Shown: positions 47,301 through 59,783 of the stretch, piece by piece
Layout of the letters: the number at the start of each line of letters is the position of its first letter
Position numbering within the stretch: the stretch's first letter is position 1
Source: Hippopus hippopus
Lineage: Eukaryota > Mollusca > Bivalvia > Cardiida > Cardiidae
Direction: 5' to 3'
DNA: 64,000 nucleotides
NCBI GenBank assembly: GCA_946811185.2
Contig: OX328109.1
Coordinates: forward strand, 2,232,001 to 2,296,000
Program-made: the position numbers and the translations under genes
The notes under the pieces: model-generated
What the model was told of the DNA's origin: nothing
Databases searched by the model: none
The model's input: the letters and a program-made list of their open reading frames with translations, nothing else

Positions 47301-50300
47301 AAGGGATGAAAACGTCATTGGAGCTTTACTGTGGTCTAGGCTCTTGGTAAGGAATAGAGTGATACATACATCAAATGAGCCATGCTCTGTGAAAGGGGGG
47401 TTTTACCCTCTACTGCATAGTGCCGACTTTTAACGACCCTGGGAAAGAAGCCTTTTGAAAACATGGAAAAAAGGAGAAAATGCTGGTAATCAGCATTTTC
47501 TCCTTTTCCCACAATGTTTTCTATCCTATCAAAGAAAAATTGGACCATTTGAGCCACATTGAAATTGTCGTCTGCAAATGCTTTCGATTTGGACAAGGCT
47601 AGAATTTTGTTGTCTGGTAAAGGGTTAATACATCTCCATGATGTAGCGTACCAAACAAGTCATCACATACCTATGGGTCCGTAAAATCCATTTTGTTTAA
47701 CAACTGCGTAATCATGAGGTGCACTTGTCCTTTCACATGCAGAAAACTGACCATAATTAGATAAACAGTTTTGACCCAGGCCAGTGTGTGCGAGTTGCGT
47801 AGGTTGACCTGGGTTGATACTTTGCAGAAAACAGAGGAGAAAATCTGGTAGGGGTTACCTCCCCTTGCCTTTAAATCTTGTATCTCTGGCATTTTGTAAG
47901 TCAACTGATCTCTTGGTGCCTAATCAATTAAGTCTATCACCTCTGCATTTCTTTCGTTCGAGGCTATTTCTGGTTATTTATGTCTCTTATCAAACATCTG
48001 CTAACAGAGATTCTGATATGGAATCAGTGGCTGAGTAAGTTTGGAGTCTTTATAGGAGCATTCCTGGTTGCCTATTTGATAAACATCATTTGATTGGACT
48101 TAAATTTTATATCGATCAACCGATAGATACTTATTTAACAGAGAAAGGGTCATGCATTACAGTATAACATGGCTGCTGAGAAAGAAAGGAAGATTGTAAC
48201 TATTAAAAATAAAGTTTTTAGCCCATGGATTTAGATCCTGCCATGGCCCTCTTCAAAATATCCCCAAAGAATATATATTTTCCATGAAAGTCTAAACAAT
48301 TTAAACTGCCATCCTAACTTATAACCGCTGATTACTGCTGGTTTCTTTTCCAGGGAAGTGTTACACTGATTTCAGTGCTGGCATACTTCTACTCACAGAA
48401 CAGTGACAAACTGCTATCCAAAGTAAGTTGAGTATTTTTTGTACGTTTGTAAGATTTATACATGTCAGTGCTCTCAAGAAATGGACGTCGACGTATATTA
48501 CGTCCAAATTTTGAGAAAAAACTTCGGCATTTTGAAAGTCAGACGTTTTTGTTAACGTCCAGATTTTGACAAAAACGTCCGAGAATTTCAACCCGGACAT
48601 TTTTTCAAAAAACAATGCACAAAGGGTTTGGCGCGTGTGGAAAACTTCGATATCATCTATTCAGTGTAAGGAAGGCGCTTTACAAAGAGTCTCTAATCAT
48701 GTTAAAGCGTTTTGGTGATTCGGATTATGGTGTACAGATGACAATTACACATATGCGATCGTTTATCCAATTATGACCGGATTATGGTAAGTGTTTAATT
48801 GGTCAGTCAATCATGATCGGTGTTGAGTAATCAACTGTCTTTAATTTGACTGCAGCTGTAGAAATTAACGGATAATTGCAATTAATAAGACACACAATCG
48901 AAGATCGGTGAATGTTGTGTAATTTGATTGGTCAAATAAATATTGAGGCTTAACTGTACATAATTCAAGGGCCGATTAATTTAGGATGCTGACCAACTAG
49001 TGTATTGTATTAAAACCACAAACACTGCTAATGTAGTTTTAAGCTCCACTGGCCGAAGGCCAGCGGGCTTATGTCATGGCCCGGTGTCCGTCGTGCGTCC
49101 GTCCGTGTGTGAGTTAACTTTTATTTCAAACATCTTCTCTGAAACTACTCATCCAATTTTGATGAAACTTTACAGAAATGATCTTGCCATGGTCCTCTTC
49201 TGAATTTCTTGAAAGAATTTGATTCCTTCAAAAACTCTGGTTGCCATGGCAACAAAACTGAAAAATATTGAAAATCTTTGAAAATCGCGTCTGAAACCAT
49301 AAGGCCTAGGGCTACCATATTTGGCGTGTAGCTTTATCTAGTGGACCTCTACCAAGTTTATTCAAATTATAGCCCTGGGGTCAAATTTGACCCCGCCCCG
49401 GGGGTCACAAGTTTTGTATTGGCTTAATATAAGGAAAACTTTAAAAATCTTCTTGTACCTAGCCCAAAGGCCTAGGGCTACCAAATTTTGCTTGTAGCGT
49501 TATCTAGTGGGCCTCTACCAAGTTTCTTCAAATTATAGCCCTGGGGTCAAATTTGACCCTGCCCCTGGGGTCACAAGTTTTACAGGGCTTATATTGGGAA
49601 AACTTCAAAAATCTTCTCGTACCTAGCCATAAGGCCTTGGGCTACCAGATTTTGCATGTAGCATTACCTAGTGGGCGTCTACCAAGAGGGCCCAAATTAT
49701 AGCTCTACGGACAAATTTGGCCCCACCCCGGTGGTCACAAGTTTTACAAGGGCTTATATAGGGAAAACTTCAAAAATCTTCTCATACCTAGCCATAAGGC
49801 CTAGGGCTACCAAATTTTGCATGTAGCTTTATCTAGTAGGCCTCTATCAAGAGGGCCCAAATTATAGCCCTGGGGTCAAGGTTAGCCCCACTCCGGGGGT
49901 GGGTCACAAGTTTTACATGGGCTTATATAGTGAAAACTTTGGAAATCTTCTTGTTACTAACCATAAGACCTAGGGCTACTAAATTTAGCCCTGTCTCAGG
50001 GGTCTCATGTTTTACAGGGTCTTTTATTGAGGAAACTTTGAAAATCTTCTTGTTTATAACTACACATTCTAGACCAGTATCATTTGGAATGGGGCTTTAT
50101 CTTATGGACCTCCACCAGGATTTAAGTAATTACAGCCCTGTGGTCAAAAATGGCTTTGCCCTGGGGTCATAACTTTCTCGTAGAATTTTACAGAAAAAAT
50201 TTTGTATGTCTTCTAGTTCGAAACCAACTGGCCAAGTATTGTAATGTTTGGCTTGTAGTGTTTTGACTTATTGCCAGTGGAGCGATACAAGGTCATCATG

Positions 50301-53300
50301 GCCCTCTTGTTTATCAAAACAAATACTTGTTTTTCAGAATGGCAATTGCAAAATGAATGCAGAGTTTTAATGATCCTGAAACTGACGGCTTTCGAAAACA
50401 TTATGGGAAAAGGAGAAAATGCTGGTGATCAGCATTTTCTCCTCTTCCCACAGTGTTTTCCAGCCTATCATAGACAAAATCCATAATTTTAGCTAGATTT
50501 GATATGTCATCTGCAAAAAGTTTCAATTTGGAAGACACTGTAATTTTGTCATTCGGTAAAGAATCTTTTAAGCTGTTAAGTGCGACTCACTGACCTTTTG
50601 TGGACAGTGTAGATCAATATAATCACACTGCACACACGTCCACTGCACACTGATCCACACAGTCCAAGAAGGAGATATGAATCATCAAAAAATATTTTTG
50701 AAATAGCAATATTCAAGTTTTTACTATCAAACTGAAAATTTCATTTTAGTTATTTAGCAGGAGAAGGGTTAACTCGTGGCTGACTGTATGTTCATGCACC
50801 ATTCATGTTTGCTTTTATTTCATTGAATTGATACAGACAATTTATTTCGATGTGCTTGCCTATGCTCTGATCCTGTTGACAACAGTGTACCACCTGTGGT
50901 ACGGGGATTATCGTGTCGGAGGACGAGAACAGAAGGGACATGTCAGCACCATTCTACGTCTCAACTTCCTCATCCTGTTCTTCAGTGGTTTGGCAATGTT
51001 GGCCTATCCATCGTGGGTTATACCTTTCAAAGTGAGTTTATATCATGAGAACAATGATATACACATATACAGCAAGTTTTTACCGGACCTCTTGTATCAT
51101 TGATGTAAACCCAAAGTTTTCCACTTACACAAAAAATTTAAATGCTTGCCTCCTTTTCCTTATTTGAAGGATCTAAAATTACCTTAGTAGGTGAAAAGTC
51201 TAAAGAAAATGCTGATGGGGGACTTTAAAGATTCATTTTTTTTTTTTTTTTTTTTTGGGGGGGGGGGGGGTCAGAAAAATTTCTGGTTGTCCAGATAAAC
51301 TTTACAACTATGATATTTAGCAAGGTTGTTTTGAAGAAAAGGTCAAGGTATTGTTATTGCCCTGGTATCGTCTTCATTACCGAAGATGTTTACTTCAGAT
51401 TCAGACTAATTGTTAACCATCAAAAGGGGAAGCAGTACAATACAGGCAAGTAACAATCAAAATATATTTTGACACAGTTATGGTCCTTTTTCGACTAAGA
51501 ATTTTCACTCATAGCCATTGCAGCCAAGCATTTGCAGAAGTATGTTAAAAATGGAATCTATGTTGTGCTATAAAAATGGAAATGAGTTGCAAAGTTTTCT
51601 ACTTGGGTTGCAACAATGTAGTTGCAATAAATGAATAGCTAGAAAATATTTCACATCACACTATGCTTTAACCCTCCACCATGAAATCCGACGTTTAACA
51701 AATCTGAGAAAGAAGGTTTTTGAAAACATGGAGGGAAATGGAGAAAATGCTGGCAATTTGTGACCTTTCCTCCTCTAAGTTTCCAACCAATCAGAAGCCT
51801 TTCAATCATGGGTAGCCCAGCCGGGTAGCTCAGTGGTTGGCGTATCTGACTCATGAACTAGTGGTTGTGGGTCCTATAACCGTTGGAGGCAAACTTTCTT
51901 TCTGTGAACTTTTCGTCTCTCACCTCGAATGCACGTGAGAAAAGTAGTCAGTTGCTTTGAAAGAGAGTTGTTTCAGTACTGGTGTGAGAAAACCAGGAAA
52001 CAGATGCACAGGTTCACTGACTGCCTTGATATGACCTAAGCTGTTAAAAATGGCATTAAATTCCTATACACAATAACAGATCCAAGCATTGGGACTTTGG
52101 CACAAGCAATTTCGTCAATTATTGCTTGGCTTTGAGAGGACCTATGGCCCTTTAAAATGTTTTTCCTGGGTATGTATTCAATAACCATTCTAAGAACAAT
52201 CTTAGTCTTATTCTCCAGATTTTATTTTCTAGATTAAAACTTTGAAAGTAACACAAATTCTGATTGGCTAAACCATTTGGTTTAGCCAATCAGGAGTTTT
52301 GTTACTTTCAAATTTAGACAATCTTGGAGAGTAAGACTTGGAAAGTTCTTAAGAATGGGTGGTGAATACATGTATTGGCATGCAACAGTTCTAAGGGGTC
52401 CTACGTGGCTCAGTGGTAAAGTGTGGGACTGGTAACCTGGAGGCCCCAGGTTTGAGCCGCACTGGATCCACTTGGTTTTTCAGGGGAGTGCCATTGGGCA
52501 AGGCACTTCAGAGCCCCAACCAAGTACAGTTAAAACCCAGGAAGTACATGAATATGTGAGCTTTTGCTTTTCGACTAAAATAATGTTGAAAGCAGCACAA
52601 AACACCATTCAGTCAATCAATCAATGAACAGTTCTGATTTATTTCCCCCTTTTTCATAACAGCTGAATGTGTTTGGAGTGTTGCTGGTGAGGTGTATCGG
52701 AGCCTTGTTGTTCGGCATCTCCTTCACAGCGTGGTATGCAACCAGTTTCAGATACGACAATGACCGCAGTGCCTTCTTCTTATCACAGATCTTGGTAAGT
52801 TTGTACACAGAAATGAGCTGCTAGCTTGGTTGTTAACATGTATACATGGTTCAGCTTGTATTACAGTGTCCCATGTTCAGTTACCAACTCAGCCAAGTTC
52901 TTTCTAAAGATTCATGACAGTCCTTTGGACAGGATTCTTCCTCTGTCACAGCTGAATATTGTTTTGACTATGTGTATGTGGGAAATCAGGAAGTGGCTTG
53001 GTAATAATGTTATGCTAAGTATTACCAATAGTTAAAGGAACTCCAGGAAAGCAGAGATAGGCGCTCTGGCCAATACTATATATTTGAAATATGTTTAAAA
53101 TGAGTTATAAACACCAAACAACCAACAAATCTTTTAAAAGGTGTGACTTTTTTTCCTGTACTAGAATTTCACAGAATTGGCATTTTCAGATTCTTGGTAA
53201 TGTGGTCATAATTTGGGATTAATTTCATCAAAGGCCCAATAGCAGCCAGAAGACAATACATTTTAAATGTAAATCATAATTATCATTTAAAAGATTGGAA

Positions 53301-53843
53301 AATATTGTGAAGATAACCATCTGTTATTTTATGGTCGGTCCAAGTAATACTTATGGCAGAAAAATGAATTTAAAAAACAGGCAAAAAATCTTCAAAAGTT
53401 AGAGTGATCTGGTAACTTTTATTCTAATTTTGAAATTTATTTCTCTACCTGCGACTAACACTTGGACCGACCGTACAATAACAGATTGTCATCTTCACAA
53501 TAATATCCATACTTTGAAATGATTTGTTTAAAGGTTAATGCATTTTTTCACTCACTTAGTTTACGTTTTGGCAGCTTTTTGTTACTTTTAAAATAGGCTA
53601 GCTAAAAAAAACAAAGGTGGATATTTGATGAATTACTTTCCTTTACAGGCAGTTTCCATGGTGTTTGTTAGCCTGAACATTTCCTACTTCTTTGAGGATC
53701 TCATGACATCCAGAGAGGCTCTGCTGATGCATCTATGCTGTCTCCCAGCACTTCTCCTTATTCTAGGCCTGTACATCATCAGACAGAACAACAACAACTC
53801 AGGGAACCAGTCAGACTACTTCCTGAGATCAAAGTCAGAGTAG
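44400..53843 (+). CDS. Multi-pass membrane protein with duplicated four-segment unit, six exons, complete
   Basis: Exons 44400-44549, 47203-47346, 48354-48422, 50837-51031, 52663-52794 and 53649-53843 (TAG at 53841). Every junction is GT/AG and phase 0, giving 294 aa. I chose ATG 44400; a frame extension upstream to 44343 has no ATG. I do not recognise the family. Hydrophobic segments lie at about 35-48, 57-80, 88-113, 122-144, 163-185, 188-214, 222-245 and 253-276, so about eight membrane passes. Residues ~30-145 and ~160-276 align as two repeats: both have a segment ending in hydrophobics then Pro (P47, P179), and 17 residues later LVR (R64, R196). The tail (277-294) is polar: four Asn in a row, then Ser and basic residues. 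There is no signal peptide or known catalytic motif. It could be a transporter-like or scaffold protein; no function is claimed. Confidence 0.85.
45160..46246. mobile_element. DNA element with CAGGGTTTTCC ends, 1087 bp
   Basis: Ends CAGGGTTTTCC and GGAAAACCCTG are perfect inverted repeats, with TCCATA duplicated outside (45154-45159, 46247-46252). The subterminal GGGGGTCATTGTGACCCCCT palindrome resembles text in the hAT element at 42777. The - strand frames 45415-45645 and 45909-46091 have no recognised domain. A hAT or related superfamily is inferred. Confidence 0.7.
47384..47826. repeat. Family B element interrupted by a family A MITE at TTAA
   Basis: B left end GAGCCATGCTCTGTGAAAGG; MITE 47402-47628 (left TTTACCCTCTAC, right TGGTAAAGGGTTAA); B text resumes TACATCTCCATGATG. 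Uninterrupted B copies read TTTAATGCATCTCC at this point, so the target was TTAA. Confidence 0.85.
48464..48990. other. Intronic stretch with ACGTCC motifs
   Basis: AACGTCCAGATTTTGAC / ACGTCCAAATTTTGAG recur at 48508 and 48560 and look like part of a transposon; ends not resolved. Confidence 0.35.
49030..50310. mobile_element. Element with four to five tandem ~163-bp units
   Basis: GGCCTAGGGCTACCAAATTT recurs at about 49305, 49468, 49631, 49797 and 49966, each followed by TCTACCAAG and a GGGGTCAAATTTG segment. The left end has ACTGGCCGAAGGCCAGC and CGTGCGTCCGTCCGTG; the right end has TCATGGCCCTCTTG. It lies in an intron of the membrane-protein gene. Confidence 0.65.
50365..50570. repeat. Family A MITE
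   Basis: Hairpin near 50435 (AAATGCTGGTGATCAGCATTT); right part ATTTTGTCATTCGGTAAAG. The left TTAA is lost. Confidence 0.6.
51238..51270 (+). repeat. poly(T)-poly(G) homopolymer junction
   Basis: A run of T is followed by a run of G; likely length-variable. Confidence 0.9.
51814..52085 (+). mobile_element. tRNA-derived SINE, family 3, longest copy
   Basis: GGGTAGCTCAGTGGTTGGCG head, CACCTCGAATGCACGTGAGA body, GATATGACCTAAGCTGTTAA end. Confidence 0.7.
52168..52371. repeat. Palindromic MITE, family E
   Basis: TATTCAATAACCATTCTAAG at the left, CTTAAGAATGGGTGGTGAAT at the right, centre GGCTAAACCATTTGGTTTAG. Confidence 0.8.
52393..52619 (+). mobile_element. tRNA-derived SINE, family 1, full length
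   Basis: GGTCCTACGTGGCTCAGTGG head with B box CCAGGTTTGAGCC; tail AACACCATTCAGTCAATC. It ends 44 bp from the splice acceptor of exon 5 (52663). Confidence 0.8.
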
Positions 53844-54097
53844 AGGATAAAAAGCTGAATACCAGTCTGTCCATACTGTTATTTTTAGCCCAACTGACAG
53901 CTATATAAATTCTTTACTAAATGACAAAATTTTAGACTGGTTCAAGTTGAAGGCTTTTGCAGATGACAAATGTGACTCAGAAACTGAAATTTGCTTTTAA
54001 AAAAGTTTTTCAAAAGCCTTCTTCCTCAAAGTTGTTAAAGCTCTGGACTGTGTGGTAAAGGATGGATAAACAACCCAAAGTTTTTACTTATCAAGCT

Positions 54098-54324
54098 TTA
54101 ACCCTTTCCCAATCAATCCCTGGTTTTCACGACCCTGAAAAAGAAGCCTTTTGAAAACATCGTGGGAAAAAGAGAAAATGCTGGTAACCAGCATTTTCTC
54201 CTTTTCCCAGTGTTTTTTACCCTCCCAGAACAAATTTAAATTTTTGAGTCACGTTACTTTTTGTCGTCTGCAAATGCTTTCAATTTGGACCAGTCTAAAA
54301 TTTTGTCGTTTGGTAAAGAGTTAA
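54098..54324. repeat. Family A MITE, near full length
   Basis: TTAACCCTTTCCCAAT left, TTTGGTAAAGAGTTAA right. A second copy (54350-54545) follows in the same orientation. Confidence 0.85.
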
Positions 54325-54800
54325 GACTTTGGTATGGTAAAGATTGAAGTACTTGAGTGACTGTGAAGAAAGCTTTTGAAAACAGTGTTGGAAAAGGATC
54401 AAATTCTAGTAAGCAGCATTTTCTCCTTTTCCAACAATGTTTTTTTACCCTGTCAAAGACAATCCCACCATTTTGGCCACCTTTACTTTGTCAGCTGCAA
54501 ATGCTTCCAATTCGGATTAAGTCCAAATTTTTGTTATGTGGTAAAAAAAACAATCTATTACAACACAGATACATTTTGATCTCTCCAGTAGTCAGCTTTT
54601 GCAAATAGTGTGTGAAAATGAGCAAATCTACAGAAACAATAACACCTAATCTCAAAACTCCTTTGTATGAAGTTGGTGAATTCAGCAATACTCAGAACCG
54701 TATAACGTTTTAGAAATGATACACTAACAGTCTGTCAGGTGAATTCTGTTCATTTTACTTTAGTCATATCTTTTAGTAGTACATGTAAGTGTATGTAAAT

Positions 54801-55062
54801 GAGCCACGCTCTGGCAAAAGGGGGCTTAATGCACCTCCGTGATACATGATACTAGCCCAAGTCATCACATAATTATGGATCCGTAAGAGCCACTTTTTCA
54901 AATAACCGACTCGATCATTAGGTAGACTGGTCCTTTGACATACAGGAAATTTACCAATAGCGAAAAGTTTCGGCCCAGGTCAGCCTGCGCGGACTGTGCA
55001 GGCTGACCTGGTTCGATACTTTACGCAGATGCATTAAGCCCCCTTTTCACAGAGCATGGCTC
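54801..55062. repeat. Inverted-repeat element, family B, full length
   Basis: GAGCCACGCTCTGGCAAAAG left, CTTTTCACAGAGCATGGCTC right; internal hairpin CCAGGTCAGCCTGCGCGG / GTGCAGGCTGACCTGG. Confidence 0.85.
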
Positions 55063-55792
55063 AAATATTTGTGAAGTAAGACATTTTATATTTTTGTAAC
55101 TAACCTTTTACTTGCCATATGTTCTGATGTTGTAATAGAACAAAGAAAGAATCATAGGAAAGGTCTATTTTTAGCTGGGCTGTTTTTGAAGAAAATTTGT
55201 CTAGTTATGGCTGTAACCCTGTCTGCATCGTTACTGTCATCATGCAAGAACGTGGACATTTTACATCTCTGTTAACACCAAAAATATTTACATCAATCTT
55301 GGACAAGCTATGAACTAATAAAAGGGGAACCCATACAACAAGGGCAGGTAACCATCAAAGTATTTTTGACACAGTTTTGCCCCTCTATTGATTCAGATTT
55401 TTCACTGAAAATTAAGCACTTGCAGCTGAGCATTTGCACCCACATGCAGTGCTCTTGTTTCACTATTGCTGCAATTTTTGGTCTCTCAAGGACTCACCTG
55501 ATCTGAAGACAAAATTTACAAAATAAATGATTATCCTTTTAGTGGATGACATTCATTCACAATAGAATTAATAGCAAACCACACATGAAATGCCTTACAA
55601 ATTGCAGGATATGTCAGTGAAAGTGTACAAAATAAGGTGGGAAAAAAAGCAGATTATGCAGAGAAAGTCTTTTTTGTAAGGGTCTTTGTAACGGGATGGT
55701 TTGGTCAATGAGTAAACTCGATATCTTGTGACACAAATATGTAGCAGAGGAGTTTATAGATATTGTTCAAGCATTCTTCTTTTCCAGGGTCA

Positions 55793-56023
55793 TTAACTCT
55801 ATACTAAAGGACAAAATGAAAGCATTTGCAGACAAAAAATTAAATGTGGTTCAAATAGGCAAAGTAATATTAGAGAGGGTAGAAAACATTGTTGGAAAAG
55901 GAGAAAATGCTGGTTACCCGCATTTTCTCCTTTTGCCTGCAATTTTTTCAAAAGCCTTATTTTTTAGGGTTGTTAAAATTGGTGAATGTGTTGTAAACAT
56001 GAGTATGTTTGGTAAAGAGTTAA
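55793..56023. repeat. Family A MITE
   Basis: TTAACTCTATACTA left, TTTGGTAAAGAGTTAA right; hairpin centre CTGGTTACCCG. Confidence 0.8.
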
Positions 56024-56280
56024 AAGGTCTTAATGGGAGTGAATAAAACATGTCCTTTTGTCATACTCTTTTAAACAGTGTGAAAGCTGTACTAATATGA
56101 AATGTTAGATGTAGAAAAAGATTGTAGTTGTAGTGTCAATGCTTTTTTTTTATACACTTAGTATGTTAATCCTTTTAATTCAGAGCAAGGCATTTGGTGC
56201 TTTTGAATAGGCTGTAGATCAAGATGAGACCACATGAAATGTGCAGTCTGATTTTGATTCTACACTGTCGGACATCATTA

Positions 56281-56540
56281 AGCCATGCTCTTGCAAAAGG
56301 GTGTTTAATGCATCTCGATGATGTATGATACCAAGCTAGTCATCACAAATTAATGGATCTGTCAAATCCATTTTGTCTAACAACCAACTGAACCATAAGG
56401 TACAATGGTCCTTGGTCATGCCAAATACGGGTCAGTAGCAAAAAGTTTCGACCAAGGTCAGCCTGCGCGGTTTGCGCAGGCTGACCTGGGTCGATACTTT
56501 TTGCAGATGCATTAAACCCCCTTTTGTCAGAGCATGGCTC
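56281..56540. repeat. Inverted-repeat element, family B, full length
   Basis: AGCCATGCTCTTGCAAAAGG left, CCCTTTTGTCAGAGCATGGC right; hairpin AAGGTCAGCCTGCGCGGTTT / GCGCAGGCTGACCTGG. Confidence 0.85.
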
Positions 56541-56984
56541 CATTTCATATGATCATATGATCAACAGCTTATAGGCAGCTCCTCTCTTTGGAGATTGATC
56601 TTTCAGCACCAAATATACAAGCTCGATCCATTTCTTCAGCCAAAGAAAAAAAAAATCTTATGAAGCTGAGAGAGAATTTTAAGTTTTGCAGGTAGAACAG
56701 GTCCAAGTTCACAATGCACATAGTGCGCAGTCTGATATTGGTCTATGATGTCAGCAAAGCCCCATGTTTTGCCTCTGGTGCTCAAAGGGTTAACAAGTAT
56801 GATAGTATTCAAGTGCTGAATTAATGAAATGGAACCTGTATCATACGGTGAAACAGTACAAATATTGCAATTTAAAGGCTGTTTTGGCTTGAATATTAGC
56901 AGACAGTGTAGATTCAACACCCAGACTGCACATTCTGTGCAGTCTTATCTGGGATCTATACTGTTTGATAAAGAAATAAGTAAT

Positions 56985-58110
56985 GCATTACCCTCATAAG
57001 GTTAGTTTTGTAGTTTTTAGCAAGTCGGTCATTTACCTTTTTGAAAAAAAAATGGCAAACAGGCAGCATTCATTTTCATCATCAAAACCTAAGAGCACTG
57101 AGTTGCCGTCAGATGTTCTTACATTTACATGCAATAAACTTTTTGTACCTACAAAGGTCTTTGTGCTTTGTTAATTAAACAATTACTATACCCAAAACAC
57201 TTTTAATGCTCGTTCAGTTATACACAGCTCCTAAAAAAGTGGGGAAATCAATTTCTATTTACCCTGAATGTTTTCAATACACCCCAAGCTCAAATGACCT
57301 GTTTACCGCATGATTCAGTTAGTTTTTAAACAAAATGGATGTTGTAGATCCAGAGTTTTGTGACGGTTGCTTGGTTGTTCAACAAAATGGATTTTATAGA
57401 TCCAGAATTTTGTGATGACTTCTTTGACTAAAATGAATCTTCGAGATGCATTAAAGCCCTTTTTGCCAAAGCATGGCCCCTTTACAGACGATATAATACA
57501 TGTGTCTCCTTTGATTGGACGTTTCTTTGAGCATTCTCTCCTTTTCCCTCAATGTTTTCAAAGGTGTTCATTCCCCGAGGTCGTTTAAACACGGGATTAT
57601 TATCCAACACCGAAAGCAAGGGGTTTTATTTTCTGCGTTGTCTGTCTGTCCATCCGGACAGATATCTTTTAAAATCCTTGACGACATTTGATGAAACTTC
57701 ATACATGTGTTCCTTATGACAGCCGCCGATATATTTTTGGTTTAGTGCCGTGTCATGGAAAAAAGGAGCTTGATGTATATTTCCATTATGGACCACTATC
57801 TCTTTAAGTACTGAACAAAATTTTATTATACTTCATATCTATTTTGTTTATCATAAGCCACAGCTGACTTTTTTTTTTTTTTTTTGAATTCAATGAAATG
57901 CCATGTCATGGAAAAAAAGGGGGCTTAATGTGCTTGTATAATTTCATTATGGACCAATAACAAAAAGGCCACGTGTACATGCAAAACAGAATACACGCCA
58001 GTACCTCTTATATGTTTGTATCAAAATAGGTCTTGTTCGGCGGGGGTGCTATCATTTCAACGAAATAACTTGTTTGGTAAAGAGAGCGACATTTTTCTCA
58101 AAACTGATCA
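56985..58110. other. Stretch without a gene; repeat fragments only
   Basis: Partial family B pieces (57330-57480), CCATGTCATGGAAAAAAGGRG repeated near 57747 and 57900, and simple T runs. No coding frame over 63 codons. Confidence 0.45.
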
Positions 58111-58114
58111 GCCG

Positions 58115-58400
58115 AGCCCGGTAGCGCAGTCAGGACAGTACAGGACTTGAGAACAGGGAGTCGCTGGTTCGAACCACTTGGCAGCTCGGCCAATTTCTTT
58201 CTGAGGATTGATGATGGTTATTGCAACAGGATTCATTGCCCTCCCACCTCTAACGATAGTAATGTGGGAAAGCAGCCAGTGGCTTAGGAAGAACATTGTG
58301 CGAAGGCCTGGAAAAATAAACCCCTGGAAAAAACATGGATAGGTGAACTGGCCGGCGCAATAGAACTGAAAATGGCCTTTAACACCATGTAAGCTAACAA
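58115..58400 (+). mobile_element. tRNA-derived SINE, family 2
   Basis: GAGCCCGGTAGCGCAGTCAG head, B box GGTTCGAACC, body AATGTGGGAAAGCAGCCAGT. Confidence 0.75.
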
Positions 58401-58451
58401 ACTAAAATGATCAAGGGTGCTACCCGATTATATAAGAGAGATTACAAGGTT

Positions 58452-59135
58452 TTAACACTATCACGACAAAATATAACAGTTGTCCCAACTCAAAGCATTC
58501 GCAGACGATAATTTGAATAAGGTTCAAATTGAAAGACTAACATTTGAAAGGGTAGAAAACATTGTGGGAAAAAGGAGAAAATGCTGGTTACCAGCATTTT
58601 CTCCTTTTCTCACACTGTTTTCCAAAGCCTTCTTTCTCAAGGTTGTTAAAATTCATGATTTGTGTGGTAAAAGGTTTAACTTTATAACCCTGTCTCAAGG
58701 GCTTTATACAGTATTGACATAATTTTCTCCTTAACCAACGCCATATCTCACACTATTTGCTATTTTTTCCGCCATCTGCGACCAAAAAAATTTTTTCGGG
58801 CAGTGTAGATCAAGATCAGAATGTGAAGTCTAGTCCTGGATCTGCGTGGGTTTCTATTTATCTTATAAACAATGGAAAAGAAGTAACTTTCTTTTACCTG
58901 TGAATTTTTAGCCGGCTTAATCCTGTACCAAACGACAATATCTTACACTTGTCCAAACTGAAAGTATTTGCAGACGACAAATTAAATTGGACACAAATGA
59001 TGGGATTTGTATCAAAAAGGATAGAAATCGCTGTGGGAAAAGGAGAAAATGCTGGTAACCAGCATTTTGTCCTTTTCCCACAATGTTTTCTAAAACCTTC
59101 TTTTCCAGGTTAATCAAAACATGGGATTGTGTTTA
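58452..59135. repeat. Two family A MITEs with a family D piece between
   Basis: Copies 58452-58678 and 58917-59135; between them GGCAGTGTAGATCAAGATCA (58799) belongs to family D. Confidence 0.75.
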
Positions 59136-59169
59136 AATAGAGGATGAAGACATCAAAAAAGGTCAGGTA

Positions 59170-59430
59170 CATGTGTATGAGCCATACTCTGTGAAAAGGG
59201 GTTAAATGGATCCCCGAACAGTATTGACCAATAATTACCCTGCACAGTCCGCGCAGGCTGACTGGATCGAAACTTTTTTGCTATTGGTAAATTTTTTGTA
59301 TGTCAAAGGACCAGTCTACCTCATGAAGCAGTCGGTTGTTAGACTAAATGGATTTTAAGGATCCATAATCATGTGATGCTTGTTATAATGCTTCACGGAG
59401 ATACATTAAACTCCCTTGTGCCAGACCGCC
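59170..59430. repeat. Inverted-repeat element, family B, reverse order and diverged
   Basis: GAGCCATACTCTGTGAAAAG at the left, then a half hairpin TGCACAGTCCGCGCAGGCTG, GACCAGTCTACCTCATGA and ATTAAACTCCCTTGTGCCAG. Confidence 0.6.
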
Positions 59431-59579
59431 GCCTATACATAGGTATATTTACCTGGTTGGGAGGCGAAAAAAAGTTAAATATTTGTTTTAAGTTTTGTTG
59501 TTCGTTTTAATTTCAAGTCTTGGTCAAATATTAACTCGACTAAAATGTAAAAGAAGTTTTGAAAAGCAATGCAAATATC

Positions 59580-59783
59580 CTATGGAATCCTGCGTGGCCC
59601 AGTGATATAGTGAAGGACTCGTAACTTGAATACTCTGGGTACGCACTTTACGGAAACCTCTTTTTTTTTCGTGGGAGTGTCCTTGGGCAAGACACTCCAA
59701 AGTCCTAGCCTAGCACTGGTGAAACCGTGATATGACTGAAATAATTTTGAAAGTGGCTTGAAAGATCATTCAATCAATCAATT
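59580..59783 (+). mobile_element. tRNA-derived SINE, family 1, diverged
   Basis: GGAATCCTGCGTGGCCCAGTG head, GGGAGTGTCCTTGGGCAAGA middle, ATTCAATCAATCAATT tail. Confidence 0.65.
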
